A stretch of 64,000 nt of DNA from Closterium sp. NIES-65. Its lineage: Eukaryota; Streptophyta; Zygnematophyceae; Desmidiales; Closteriaceae. A program made the translations under genes and the position numbers. This document shows, piece after piece, positions 30,001-42,164 of this stretch. The stretch is taken from positions 712,001-776,000 of the forward strand of contig CANXME010000212.1 in the NCBI GenBank assembly GCA_948144175.1. The letters run 5' to 3'. Under the pieces are notes generated by a model. The model ran no database searches and had not been told where the DNA came from. It saw only the letters and a program-made list of their open reading frames with translations. Position 1 is the stretch's first letter, and every line of letters begins with the position of its first letter.

Positions 30001-32244
30001 GCTCGCCGAAGTCGACGAGCCTGCTGATGAAGATGCTGTGGAGGTCCTTCCACCTCCCCCTGTTCTTGCTCCTCCGTCTCCCGTCGCCGATCTGCCTGCG
30101 CCGACACCTGTGTCGGCCACCGACGATGAGGGGAGCCTGGAGGCGTCGCCTGTGGCGCCGGCCAGTGGCATCGCCGGCGGACGACAAGGCGCCAAGCTCG
30201 ACGACTACGATGGAAAGCCGTCAAAGACAGGGGAGCCGGTCGAACAGGAGGCATCGGCAGGGGTACACTCGATAGGGGAGCGGCAGCCGGAGTGGTCGAC
30301 AGGTGAATTGTCGAAGGTAGCAGCAGAGGAACAGCCGGTCGAAGGGTCGAAGCAGCTGGTCGACGACGTTCTAGTTGAAACGAAAGGGGAGCTATCGGCG
30401 GGTGAGGAGTCCACCGACAGCGACGTGATGGAAGTGCCGATCACGAAGCCTGAGCTGCGATGCTTAGGTCGAGCTCGACGGCCGCCGGAGCGGTTTAGCT
30501 TTCACGCCTGCTTACCGCCAGCTGCCTTCACCACGGTGTACGACGAGGTCGACGACGACCTGCTGTACGACGATGCCGAGGAGGATGAAGACCTGTCGGA
30601 GCTCGACCCTGACGTGCATGCCAACCCCGAACAGCGCTGGGACATCGCCACGATGACGGTGAAAGAGGCGCTGTCGAGCTGGAAGGGCGAGGCGGTGAAG
30701 GTCGCCATGGAAGAAGAAATCCGTAGCCTCATCGCTATGGGGACTTGGGAGCTGGTCGAACGCCCACGCGGGGTGAACATTATGAAGAAAAGATGGGTGC
30801 TGAGGACCAAGTACCGCATCGACGACACCGTCGAGCGCGAGAAGGCGAGGCTGGTCGTAAAGGGCTTCACGCAGGTGTACGGCGCCAACTACGACGAGAC
30901 GTACTCGCCGGTGAGCAGCTACGTCACGCTGAGGATCTTCCTCAGCATAGTCGCCGTCCTCGACCTCAACCTGATGCAGCTCGACATGAAGAACGCTTTC
31001 CTGCAGAGCAAGCTCGACAGAGTGCTCTACATGTACCAGCCGGACTACTTCGATGACGGGACCGGCCGGGTGTGTAAGCTGCTGAAAAGCCTCTACGGGC
31101 TGAAGCAGTCGCCGCTGCTGTGGTACAGGGCTCTTGACGGTGTGCTGCTGGGCGCTGGCTGGAAGAAGAGCCAGGTCGACGAGGCACTCTACTTCAAGAC
31201 CGGCGACGACGGTGTGACCTGCTGGGTGCTGGTCTACGTCGACGACCTGCTCGCCGCTAGCAGCAGCACCGCGATGCTGAAGGAGCTGAAGGAGCTGCTG
31301 GAGGCCGCCTTCGAGCTGCGTGAGATCTCGCCGGTGGAAAAGTACCTTGGGCTGGAGATCGTGCGCGACAGGCCGGCCAGGAAGTTGTGGCTGCACCAGC
31401 AGGGCTACGCCGACAAGCTGCGCAGGCGCTTCGTCGACGAGGAGCTAGGCGGTCGAGTCCCGAAGACGCCGGTCTCGGTCGACGCTTAGTTCATCTGACG
31501 TTCGACGACGAGGAGGCTCAGGAGCGCGAAGAGGAGGAGTACCGGCAGAAGGTCGGCTCGCTGCAGTTCGCGGCGACGACGACGAGGCCGGACATTGCGT
31601 TCGCCTGCAGCAAGCTGGGGAGCGGCCTCACGGTGAGGAGCGACCAGCATTGGCGTGAGGTCGACCGTTGCCTTGCCTTCCTCGCCGACACCCGCGACAC
31701 CGCCCTGGAGTTCGGCGGTGGACCAGAATCGTTGGAGCTGATCGGCTACGTCGACGCCGACGACGCGGGCGACAAGCAGAACCGGACGAGCACGGGAGGC
31801 TACGTGTTCGTCTACGGAGGGGCCGCCGTCTCCTGGTCGAGCTCGCGCATCAAGTGCGCGACATTATCATCGACCGAGTCGGAGTACGTGGCGGCCACGG
31901 ATGCCGGCAAGGAGGGGCGTCGACTTTGCTTCCTCCTTGCGGAATTCAAGCTGCTCGACGCTGGGAAGCCGACCATCCTCCGCGTCGACAACAAGTCGGC
32001 AATCACGGTCGCTGAGGGCTTGGGGCTGACGGGCAACCTCAAGCACATGGAGCGATGCTACGCCTGGCTGCAGCACATGGTGAGGCGCGGGAAATTTGTG
32101 CTGAACTACATCCCTACCACCGAGCAGCCGGCGGATTTCCTGACGAAGGCGCTGCATTTTCCGGCTTTCAACCGGTGCTCTGTCGCCATCGGCCAAGTTC
32201 GCTTGGTGGACGTCAGCGACGGCGATGACGAGGTGCAGCAATAG
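27071..32244 (+). pseudogene. Gag-Pol polyprotein of element F (one nonsense codon, one frameshift)
   Basis: Start ATG 27071 (GCCATGGTC). Order: Gag core (ITWRESIEPQLEVARLKGFA; FIISTYQVRDDLYIGQLEE); CCHC zinc knuckle CWVCGDPDHLSFEC (residues 407-420); protease LDSGCSHHLMG (Asp517); GAG-pre-integrase (MHARLAHVNVDTI); integrase with VHIDLCGPF and RSDQGGEF. At the usual catalytic Glu the motif reads NGMAKRE, with Lys822. RT has KSLYGLKQSPLLW and YVDDLLAASSS; RNase H has STESEYVAATDAGKEG and ends at TAG 32242-32244. TGA at 29621-29623 replaces the CGA (Arg) still present in G. A frameshift near 31485 moves RNase H to another frame. It would act in reverse transcription and integration of its own RNA. 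Confidence 0.93.
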
Positions 32245-32373
32245 GTGCCGTGCCCTTCTGCACGGCTGGTGCGGTGACGGCGTGCTGTGTATGGGGTGCA
32301 CGCCGAGGACGAGCTTTCTGCGTGGAGTACTGCCGTGTGGGCTAGAGGCCCAAGCGTGAGCGCGGCAGGGGAC

Positions 32374-33349
32374 TGTTAACGGGAATGGAGTGTTGGCCCC
32401 GCCCTCGCTTGGGCAACGCCGACGACTTGGTCGGATGCACGGGAGTAGCAGCCGACTGTTCACAGTGGGATAGCTCCTCGACAGGTTACGTCGAGCGGCA
32501 GCGGACCGCTGTGGTGTTGCTGTCAACCAGGATGCTCGACAGCTGCAACTGACTGGCCTGGGCGACGGGTGAGCCGTCCGGGAGGTCGACGAAGCAGTCC
32601 GTCGACCTACAGTTCGACGGGGAGGTCTACGGAGCATCCCGTCGAACTGCAGTTCGACCGGGAGGTCGACGGAGCAGTTCTGGTCGACGGAAGGGGTCCG
32701 TCGACCAAGGGGTAGCTTGACGGGAGGTGTGGTCGACCAGGAGCATCCGGTGGTCGACCAGAGAGACCCAGTGGTCGACGGGAGGCACCTGTGAGTCGAC
32801 CAGAGCACCAGGGGTCGACCAGGTCGACCGGGTAACCTGCTCGACGAGTTCTGCGGAGGCACGCGAATGCCGTCGAGATCGCGATGGCGCAGGCGACTTC
32901 GGGCTGGTATCCCGAAGTCGATGTGGCTCGTCAGGCGCAGACAACAGCCGACGGATGCCCAACGAGGCAAGTCGGACCAATCGTCTGCGCACACCTGCGA
33001 GCGCGCGCACTGCTGTGTTCTACGGGGCACGCCGTCGACCTGCTTTGTTGGCAGGTCGCCCTTCTGCAGTGCTGGCGCGGCTCCTCTACGCAATGCTGGC
33101 AGGCGGTCGACCGAGCTGCGTTGGCAGTCGACCAGGCTAGCTGCAGGGTTGCTAGGTGCCTGATGTAGTCATTGTTGTCATTGCTTCTTTTATTCAATTC
33201 TGTAATTCCAACTTTGCTAGTGGAAACTCTTGCCAATTTCTCCTGTGAATGTGCAAGCACTAAGGAACCAAGCAAAGCTGAGATCACCTCTAGTAGTTCG
33301 TGCCAACCCTGTAGTCTAGCTCACTGCCGTTGTAGAGTGAATCTCCGCA
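32374..33349 (+). repeat. 3' LTR of element F (976 bp)
   Basis: It begins TGTTAACGGG after the polypurine tract and ends CTCCGCA. The right GTTGC target copy follows at 33350. Confidence 0.93.
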
Positions 33350-35987
33350 GTTGCGCACCCAGACCGCGTGTCGAAGAGCAAGGTGCCACCATTGATGCTG
33401 CACGCCCATGTGCAGCAGCATCGTCCGCACGGACTCGACGACCGTGCGCATCTCCCGCTTAGCCATGCCGTTCTGCTGCGGAGTGTAGGGGCACGTCAGG
33501 TCGTGGACGATGCCCTTCCCGTCGACGAAGTCGGTGAACGCCTTCCCGAGGAACTCCCCTCCTTGATCGGAGCGAAGCGTTAGTACCGACTTCTTTGTCT
33601 GCCGTTCCACCAGCACCAGCCACTGCTGGAACTCCCGCAGCACGTCGCTCTTCTTAGCGACCGGCATTGCCCATACAAATCGAGTATGGCGATCTTTCAG
33701 CAACAGGAAGTACAAGCTGCCATCTTTGGCAGCCACCCGAAATGGCCCGCACAAGTCAATGTGTACGACAGCTAGTGCCTCCGCTGCGTCCGAGCCCTTG
33801 GCGGGGAAGGTGTGCCGCGCCAGCTTTCCTCCGACGCACAAGACACACGGCGGGTCTGCTGCGGTCGACGACGTGATGTCGAGCCCATCAGCAACATCAT
33901 GCTTCGCCGAGCTCTTGATCGTGTTGACGCTGACGTGTGCAAGTCGCGCATGCATCCTATCGGGGGTCGTCTTCGTCGCCGAGACGATCGTCCGCAGAGC
34001 CACCACCTCGGTCGACGGCGACTGCATCGAGCATGGGCGAAGGTCGGTGCAGAGTACCCATCCGGTGTAGCGTGCTCGACCGAGTACCTCCCCGCTCGCA
34101 GCGTCGAGCAGCATCTCGTCGCCGTCGCCCTGCAACTGCACTCCGCTCTCCTTCAGCTGGCCAGGAGACAGAAGGTTCGCCTGTACGCCCGGAACGTAGA
34201 GTACGTCGGGGATGAGGACCCGCTTCCCGACCTCCCCTTGCAGAGCGATGGTTCCGCGACCCTCGACAGGCTGCAATGCCCCGTTGAACCCACGCACGTG
34301 CTTCACCCCGTCGCTCGGCCCCATGTCGACGAAGACCGACTTCGTCCCCATCAGGTGGTGGGAGCACCCGCTGTCAAGCAGCACCGCCATCGGGTTGGCC
34401 TGCACAGCTGCCACCACCACCTGGAAGTCCTCGCCAGCCTCCGGCGCCAACGAGACCGTTGGCTCCACCACATCGACCATCGAGCACGATGCCTCCCCGT
34501 CGCCTTGGCTCTTGCCGCTGGAGCTGTCGACGTCCTTCATCGACGACGTCTTTTTCAATGCGTGCTTCTCCTTGTGCGGCTTCTCATCTCGACGGGGGCG
34601 ACGACTGGCCGATCAACCACGACCTCTGTTGTTGTCGTCCTCGTTGCTGTCATCGCGGTCGGGGCACTCGAAGGAGAGATGGTTGGGGTCGCCGCAGATC
34701 CAGAACTCCAGCCGTCGACCACCACCTCGTCGACCCTTGTCCCGCGTCGACCGCTTCTCGTCGACGTCCTTCGTTGACCACCCACCTCCGCTACCACCTC
34801 CGCCCGGCTTCCCGCGCTGCCCTTGCTGCTGATTTAGCTTCGTCGATGCAGCGTAGTTTGCCTGCAGAAGGAGCTCTGTAGGCTGTTTGGCCTCCTGCAT
34901 CGCCTCATCTTGAAGAATGTTGCTAGTAATGGAGTCCTTGTCGAGGGACTCACGCGTGCCGGGCACCATCATCATTCTCTTCATGAGATTGTAGCTGCGC
35001 GGCAAGCCCTTTACGATGTGGGTGATGTAGGACGCCGCCGAGTATTCGGCGAATGCTCGACGGCGAATACTCGACGGCGTCTCAGCCAGCCATCTCAGCC
35101 AGGATTCGCCGAGCATTCGCCATCCGCATCGCAGCCAGGATCCGTCGAGCACGGTAGCAGTAATCCGTCGCCGACTCCTGCTCGCCCATCCGAATGTGAG
35201 TCATCTTCTCCTCCAGCTGCCTGATGTACAGGTCGTCCCTGACCTGGTACGTCGACATGATGAAGTGCCATGCCTGGTGACCAGCATCCATTCGCTCTCG
35301 ACAGCTCCTGAGCGCTAGCTGCACCACCGGCGAGCAACACCTCAAGATGACCATGAAGATGAGCAGGTGAGCAGAACAAAACTCCCCGCGCAGCTCGACA
35401 TCCTCCTCAGGCGGAATTGGCACGGTGCCGTCGGCGAAGCCCTTCAGCCCGGCGACCTCCAGCTGAGGTTCGATCGACTCCCTCCACGTGATGAGATCCC
35501 GTCGACCTTGCTGCGGTGCGACGGTGATCCGGTCCGACGAGAATTTGAAGTAGCCATACGCCGGTGCAATCCCGCCTGCAGTCACATGCGTCGTTGCCGA
35601 GAGCCCTCCACCGCTTCGTAGAGGGGAGCGGCGTAGAACATCTACGCCGGCACGCGAGCTGCCTGCAGCCGCCGTCAACCGCTGCACTCGCGCCTGGATT
35701 CCGTCGACACCACCGTCGACCTTGATCACCCCTCTCTGCCTCATGCCTTTGCTGCCGCTGACTCGTGCACCACCGTCGACCTCGTCATCAACGCCACCTT
35801 CGTTGCGCACTGGTCGAGGAGAAGCAGGACGAGAAGGGTGTTCCATCGCCCACTACGACCGGATGCCCAACTCGGCGATCACCAAGGGGATCGTCCCGTA
35901 CTCGTCATCTGCGTGGCGTCTCCTCGCGTCAGCCAAACGTGCCTCTAAGGTGTGCGCTACGCCCGCATCAATCACGGGGTCGACCAT
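33350..35987 (-). pseudogene. Gag, protease and integrase core of element G
   Basis: On the minus strand the ATG at 35987 opens MVDPVIDAG, the counterpart of F's start. TAG at 35853-35855 replaces the Gln seen in F. The Gag core follows (ITWRESIEPQLEVAGLKGFA). Small local duplications disturb the frame around 35050-35150. The zinc knuckle reads FWICGDPNHLSFEC, so its first Cys is Phe (about 34703). Protease LDSGCSHHLMG (about 34370) and integrase up to WVRNC follow; the frame then enters F. The catalytic Glu is Lys here too (NGMAKRE, codon at 33458-33460). Confidence 0.88.
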
Positions 35988-36086
35988 GGCGACTATCGCT
36001 GCTGCCGGCCTACGAACGACTTAGTAGGTGCAAAAGTCGGCTCCTATCTGAAGGTATTTTTGGGGCCGTCCACGCTCACCGCACCA

Positions 36087-37238
36087 TGCGGAGAGTCACT
36101 CTACAACGGTAGTGAGCTAGACTACGGGGGTTGGCACAAACTACTAGAGGTGATCGTAGCTTTGCTTGGTTCCTTCGTGCTTGCACATTCACGGGAGAAA
36201 CCGGCAAGAGTTTTCACTAGCAAAGTAGGAATTAATGAATGATTGAACAAGTAATGACAACAATAACTACATCAGGCACCTAGCAACCCTGCTGCTAGCC
36301 TCGTCGACCGCCATCACAGCTCGGTCGACCGCCTGCCAGCGTTGTGTAGAGGAGCCGCGCCAGCACTGCAGAAAGGCGACCTGCCAACGGAGCAGGTCGA
36401 CGGCGTGCCAACGTTGCAGCAGAGCGGCTGTCCAGCGTTGCCCCATAGAGCACAGCAGTGTGCACGCTCGCAGGTGTGCGCAGACGATTGGCCCGACTTG
36501 CCTCGTTGGGCATCCGTCGGCTGTTGTCTGCGCCTGACGAGCCACATCGACTCTGGGATACCAGCCCGCAGTCGCCTGCGCCATCGCAACCTCGACGACG
36601 TCCGCGTGCCTCCGCAGAACTAGTCGAGCAGGTTACCCAGTCGACCCGGTCGACCACCAGGTGCTTCCAGTCGACCACCTGGTGCTTCAAATCGATCACC
36701 ACTGCTTCTGGTCGACCACCAAGTCCCTCTGGTCAACCACCAGGTGCCTCTGGTCGACCACAACTCCCGTCGAGCTACCCCCTGGTCGACGGACCCCTTC
36801 CATCGACCAGAACCATCAGCGGTTGTCGCCGAGCTCCCCTCGTCGACCGCTGCTCACTTGTCAGGTCGACGGACTGCTCCGTCGACCTCCCGATCGAACT
36901 GCAGGTCGACGGGATGCTTCGGAGACCTCTCGGTCGAACGGCAGGTCGACAGGATGCTTTGGAGACCTTCCGGACGAACGACAGGTCAACGGGATGCTCC
37001 GGAGACCTCCCGGTCGAACGGCAGGTCCTGGTCGACGTCCCACCCGTCGCCCAGACTAGTCAGCTGCATGTGTTGAGCTCCCTGGTCGACAGCAACACCA
37101 CAGCGGTCCCCTGCAGCTCGACGAAGCCTGTCGAGCAGCTCTCCCACTGTGAACGGTCGGCTGCTACTCCCGTACATCCGACCAAGTCGTCGGCGTTGCC
37201 CAAGCGAGGGCGGGGCCAACACTCCATTCCTGTTAACA
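36087..37238 (-). repeat. 5' LTR of element G (1152 bp)
   Basis: On the minus strand it starts TGTTAACAGG and ends ACTCTCCGCA, next to the PBS complement at 36071-36086. It is longer than F's LTRs because of extra GGTCGACC-type repeat units. Confidence 0.9.
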
Positions 37239-39232
37239 CATGAGGCAGCCCACTTGTTCTGGGTACGGGTAACTTGGCTGTACATACTCGTCTGAAGGTG
37301 GAGCTGAGAGCAAGTTACATGTAGCCAGAGGAGTGGACTGTGGCAAGGACCAAGTGAAGCCAAAGCGCTGAAGGACCTGCTGCACCATGTGTGACTGAGT
37401 CAGGGTGATGGTGCGGCGTGCTCTGTCCCGGGTGATCTGCAAGCCAAGGTAACTGCGCAGCTTACCCAGGTCTGTGCACGTGTGTCTCTTCTGCAGCTCC
37501 AAATTCACAAGGGCAAGAGCCTCAGTGTCAGCAGTGGCAAAGACCAAGTCGTCGACGTAGACGAGGATTTAGAACGGTTGCAGTGAAGTGTCGGTGCGTA
37601 GAAACATCGACGGGTCAGCAGTCGAAGGGGCAAACCCAAGAGCCGCAAGTGTCGTCCTCAGTGTGTCGTGTCACTCACGAGGTGCCTAACAAAGACCGTA
37701 GACTGGCCGATGGAGGCTCCACTGTGTACCAGGAGGGAACGACCCAGTGAAGCCAGGTGGGCAGCGCAACCAGATCTCCTTGTGCAGACTGCCCTGTAAG
37801 AATGCTGTGCTGAAGTCCAGAGAGTGAAGCTCGTAGTCACGCTGAGCGGCAACGTGCAGCAGCACTCGAAGAGTGGTCATCTTTAGGGTGGGGGAGAAGG
37901 TCTGGAAGAAGTCAACTCCCTGTCGCTGACTGAAGCTTTGTGCAATGTAACGCGCCTTGAAGACAAGCGGAGAACCCGGCGGCCGCTTCACCCTGAAAAT
38001 CCACATGTCATCGACGATGTTTGCCCCAGGAAGGGGAACCTCATTAACGTAAGTGCCTGTGGACTTCGAGGATGCCATCTCTGCGTCCATGGCTGTCTGC
38101 CACTGAGAGGAGTAGGGACCCTCGATTGCCTCAGTGTAAGAACGCGGAGTCTGGATATCTGGTGCATCCGGGTCTCCCTCAGGGGCAAGCAGCATGGCCA
38201 CGAGATGAGGCGCAGTGGCTGCAAGTCACTCAAAGTCCTCTTGCCTATCCTCAAGGACGTCCGTGCCAAGAGCACACTAACCCATGACAGACGAATGAGA
38301 GATAGACTCAGACTCAGCACCAAGACTAGCAGTGTACTCTAGACGACAGGCAGCAGCAAAGTCAACAAGCTCAGAGACTAAGGCAGACACAACAGCAGAC
38401 TCAAACGACGGGTCAGTGACAACAGTGGCGAGCAGACGCGTGACAGTAGGGTGAGCAACACGAACCAGGTAAGACTTAGGGTCCTGAACTTAAGGCAGAG
38501 AAGACGCAGGAGGAGACGGTAGGGGAACATGTCGTGGAACAGAGGAAGGACGAATTGCCATAGCGTGCGTGCTAGGGACAGGAGGCGGACGCTCACGAGG
38601 AATACGACGACCAGTGCGACCAGCGCAAACAGGCAAGGCAGGACGAGACGCAGGCTCACGACGCTCTGTAAGCGAGTCTATCTGCTCAGTGTAAGGAGGA
38701 GAAGGTAGTGGTATGCTGGGCTGTAATGGGAGGCCAGTGGAAGACGAAAGGCTAAGAACCTGGCGAAGCACGGAGTCAGGTGGTGGCAGAGACGACGGTG
38801 ATGGCGGAGCGAAAAACAGTCGCAATGGTGCAGTGCCACCAGTACCAGTAGCTCTAGCACCTCCAGCAGCTCCGGAACCTCCAGCTACAGCGCCTACAGC
38901 ATCAGCACCTCCAGCTCTAGTGACTCCAGCAGCAGCACCTCCAGCTCCAGCACCTCCAGCAGCCGCAGAACCTCCAGCTCCAGCGACTGCGGCAGCAACA
39001 CCTCCAGCTCCAGTGCCTCCAGCAGCAGCACCTCCAGCTCCAGGGACTCCAGTAGCAGTACCTCTAGCCCCAGCGCCTCCAGCAGCTCCAGAACCTCCAG
39101 CTCCAGCGTCACCAGTAGCAGCACCCCCAGAACCGGCACCTCTAGCCTCAAGGTCCCCAACTCCAGGGTCGACAGGACCAGCGCCAGGGCCTCCAGTAGC
39201 AGCACCCCCAAAACCGGCACCTCCAGCTTCAG
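37239..39232 (-). pseudogene. Linker and reverse transcriptase of element H (truncated)
   Basis: Minus strand: Gly/Ala linker (39232 to about 38830), a Ser/Pro-rich region, then RT (YTEAIEGPYSSQWQTAMDAEM; WIFRVKRPPGSPLVFKARY; DYELHSLDFSTAFLQGSLH). A stop follows VYGLC near 37686. A TAA lies just upstream of an intact YVDD box (about 37552-37575). The frame continues LVFATADTEALALVN to QVGCLM, where it is cut by the G LTR. RNase H is therefore missing. Confidence 0.87.
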
Positions 39233-39605
39233 TGTGAGAGTACGACGGCTTGTGCCAGCTATGCTTGCTTGCCTTTATATTATTATGCTATTTCTAGCAT
39301 AGGATAATTATATGCATGCATTTATTGCTTGATTTCCTAGGCTAGGTGCTTTCCTATATTTTATTACAGCTATAGCACCGAGCTAGGTTGCGTGCACCAA
39401 ATTCTGGGCTTTTCGGTTGCCACCGAATTTCCTTCTACCGAATTCGGGAAGGATCTGTTCGGGACGCTTCGCGATCCGCGGAACCTTCGCGTAACACCTG
39501 GTTACGGGGCCTTGTGTCGAGCCTATATATAGCCTCGTGTTGTACCCAGGTGATCATGCGATAGAATTCAAACTCTCTTTTCTGAGCTCGATCCTAGATC
39601 CTACA
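39233..39605 (+). repeat. 5' LTR of element I (373 bp)
   Basis: It is nearly identical to 47322-47695. GCCTATATATAGCC (about 39520) is a good TATA box for the element promoter. Confidence 0.93.
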
Positions 39606-40035
39606 CTTGGTACTCAGAGCCTGTTTACACGCGAGTTTTTCGACCGCTAAAACCTAGCTTTTAAAATCAGGGGGGCGACGACGGAAAGCGCCGATTTCGG
39701 GTACGTAAACCAGTTCCGCGCTATTTTCTAACGTCCCCCTCGCACCAGTTTTCGAACACCCCTCAGACCTAGTGGCGAAAAAATTGGAATTTCGACTGTC
39801 GGATCGATTCGAATCTCAACGGCCCTGAGAATTTCGCCCAAAAAAGTTGGAATTTGGAGCGTCGGATCGAATTTCTTCTCAGCGGCCGAGATCGGACTCG
39901 AATTTCGAGTAAGGGAGAATTACGCAACCTACAAAATCAGCCCTCGTCATTGCTACAGTCGATTCGAATCACAGTAAGATGACCGGCGCATAAAATTCAA
40001 TTATTTTCGTCACAAATCTTCCTGTAAATCGCCAA
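39606..40035 (+). other. Primer-binding site and 5' leader of element I
   Basis: Two bases after the LTR, TGGTACTCAGAGCC (39608-39621) resembles the initiator tRNA-Met complement with one inserted base. The rest is non-coding leader with a repeated phrase (AAAATTGGAATTTCGA and AAAGTTGGAATTTGGA near 39780-39860). Confidence 0.75.
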
Positions 40036-41016
40036 ATGGAGGAAAATGGTGATAACTCCATACGAAAAATTACGGAGTTACACACCGACCTGGACCAGAC
40101 GCGAGCGGCACTCCAGCGAATAGAAGAACTTCTTGCGAACCAGTCGGCAGCCGCCACGGCAGCAACGAGCGCAGCTGCGAATGCAGCAGCGACGTCAGCA
40201 CCAGCAGCGGCTACACCGACACTTCACCCAGCAACAGCGGCAACGCCTACAATGAATCTTGAGGTGGCACGTCCAAGGCTACCGGAGACGTTCAATCCGA
40301 ATGCGAGAGACACCGACGTTCGTCGATTCATTGCGACCCTCGAAATTTACTTCGAGGCCGTTGGCTGTACGTCCCCGACACACGATGCAATGCGGATTCG
40401 GCTCGCAGCGACACTGTTACAAGGCCCGGCGCTCGAGTGGATTTACAATAGCAATGAGGTCCGAGGCGAGGGGTCATGGACGCAGTTTCGGGAAGCTTTA
40501 ATTCAACGTTTCAAACCAATCAGCTCCAGCTACATGGCGCGGCAGCAGATTCATCGGCATAAACAGTTTGGTAGTGTAACACAGTACACGCAGCAGATGG
40601 AGAGCCTCTTCAACCGAATAACCGACCTGACCGAAGGTGAAAAAATCCAAGCGTATACTAAGGGGCTAAAGATGGAAGTGCGCCGACAGGTGATTGCCGC
40701 GAACTACAACAACTATCGCGACCTGGTGTGTGCAGCAGAGAGATTCGATGCACTGACGTGAGATTAACCCGAGACACGACGCCACGTGCCGAGCCGATCA
40801 TTTGGCTCGAAGCGATCGGCACCACCCACGACCGCCGACCCGATGGATATCGACAAGATCGACGCAAAGCAGCGGCCGACAAAATATCAGAACTGCGAAT
40901 TTTGCAGCGCAGCAGGACATCGATTCTTGGCGTGTTGGAAAATGGAGAAGGCACGAGCGGAGCTGCAGGGCAACAACAGTGCGACATCCACGATGGCAAA
41001 AAAAAGGAGATCGTGA
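40036..41016 (+). pseudogene. Gag of chromovirus I with zinc knuckle
   Basis: ATG 40036 opens a coiled-coil-like N-terminus (HTDLDQTRAALQRIEELLA), an Ala/Thr-rich hinge, and the gypsy Gag core (ETFNPNARDTDVRRFIATLE; LLQGPALEWIY; TQYTQQMESLFNRI). TGA at 40759-40761 stops it. The same frame then reads the CCHC knuckle CEFCSAAGHRFLAC (about 40894-40935) and ends at TGA 41014-41016, just after a run of eight or nine A near 40993 that marks a frameshift into the protease frame. Confidence 0.88.
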
Positions 41017-42032
41017 TGGCGCGAATTTAAAACGTCACGAGCGGCCGGCAACAGGGGAAATCGCCGAGACAAATGGAGGCTCCGCGAAGCAAGACTCTGC
41101 ATCAACCGGGAAACTCCAGCCTAACACCCCCGAGAGTAAGAATATTCCCTCTCGAGGTTTTCAAGCCTTTAAAAAGTTCAGGGGAGATTTCAAGGCCAAG
41201 AAAAAGCCTTCATACATTATTCAGGTACCTGAGAAGTTGGGCAAACCACTGCGGAGCGTTGAAAAGGGTCGTACGTTCCAAGGAGTTCATATTCTCTTCC
41301 CGCACCACGGTGTTAAGGCTCCTAATTGCCCACACGTGAAGCCTACACAGCTGCAAAGGCTTAAGGGAAGGTTCCGAGCCAAGACGAAGCTGAATCGGCC
41401 TTGGATAAATTCTTCTAACCCAACTCAGTTGAAAACTGATATGGATTCAGCAGCTTCGAGCGCAGGACCAAGGGATGATCTATTCAACGTACCCTTTGAT
41501 CCTATAAGCGAGACCATCTACGGTTACTCGGAGCAGCAACAACCACTACTACTCGAGGTGATCTGCAACGGGCGTCGCCTCCAGGCACTAGTGGACAGCG
41601 GTGCGTCTCACTCGGTGTGCGACCACGGGACGTTGGAGAAAATAGGAGAATCTTCGGAGGACACCAAGTTCACGGCAACGATGGTGGACGGTATGAAACT
41701 TCCCATCCACGGCAAAGCATCACTGCAGCTGCACATAGGGGCGCTGAGGTGGAAGCCGACATTGCCGATCACGAACATCAAGGGTTTAGATTTCATCTTA
41801 GGGCGAGATTTCCTGAAGCGGTTCAACCTCGAGATCGACTGGGTCAACATGAAGTTGTGCATCTACAACAACGGGAAACGAGTGGAGCTGCGAAGTTGGA
41901 CGGATACAGGGAGCGTTCCTGAAACGACACTGGCACGGTTCGAACGGACGGAGAGTAACGACACTGGCACTGGTTATGGCAGTAGCAGAGGAAGAGAAGC
42001 CGAACGCAGAGCTACGTGTAGCAGTGAAGGAG
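41017..42032 (+). pseudogene. Aspartic protease of chromovirus I
   Basis: In the frame entered after the A-run, a Lys-rich region leads to LLLEVICNGRRLQALVDSGA (active-site DSGA, about 41590-41602), then GLDFILGRDFLKRFNLEIDW, the second conserved part of a pepsin-like retroviral protease. J interrupts the frame at 42033. Confidence 0.87.
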
Positions 42033-42164
42033 TGTCAGAACATTATAGCTTACTTATTTGTGTAGGCTATAGTGGGGTATCTCATAGGGGGTACAACCCA
42101 ATTAGGGTTTCCTATATGTACTCACTTCATTCATAGTCATTTCATTCTCGTTCTCTTTTTCACA
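42033..42164 (+). repeat. 5' LTR of element J (132 bp)
   Basis: TGTCAGAACATT to TTTTTCACA. It differs from 44347-44478 at only a few bases. Confidence 0.92.

Larger units (their letters stand above)
25998..33349 (+). mobile_element. Ty1/copia element F (family 2), near full-length, nested in G
   Basis: Two 976-bp LTRs (25998-26973 and 32374-33349) start TGTTAACGGG and end CTCCGCA. By eye they differ at about ten positions. GTTGC is duplicated at 25993-25997 and 33350-33354, and G's integrase frame resumes on either side. A PBS (TGGTGCGGTGAGCGTGG) follows the 5' LTR, and CGGCAGGGGAC precedes the 3' LTR. One gag-pol frame fills the interior, broken by one nonsense codon and one frameshift. It is the youngest family-2 copy here. 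Confidence 0.95.
22801..37238 (-). mobile_element. Ty1/copia element G (family 2, ~1-kb LTRs), minus strand, split by F
   Basis: On the minus strand: 5' LTR (36087-37238), PBS (36071-36086, the same sequence as in F), gag-protease-integrase (35987 to 33350), the F insertion, then integrase end, RT and an eroded RNase H (25997 to about 24000), polypurine tract and 3' LTR (22801-23881). No target duplication flanks it. The left neighbour is copia E on the plus strand and the right neighbour is copia H on the minus strand, so the left flank has been rearranged. The last ten or so bases of the 3' LTR are missing at 22801. Confidence 0.88.

Noticed and set aside
22801..37238. G as a simple insertion into E.
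   Set aside because: The right flank is not E but H on the opposite strand, and there is no target duplication.
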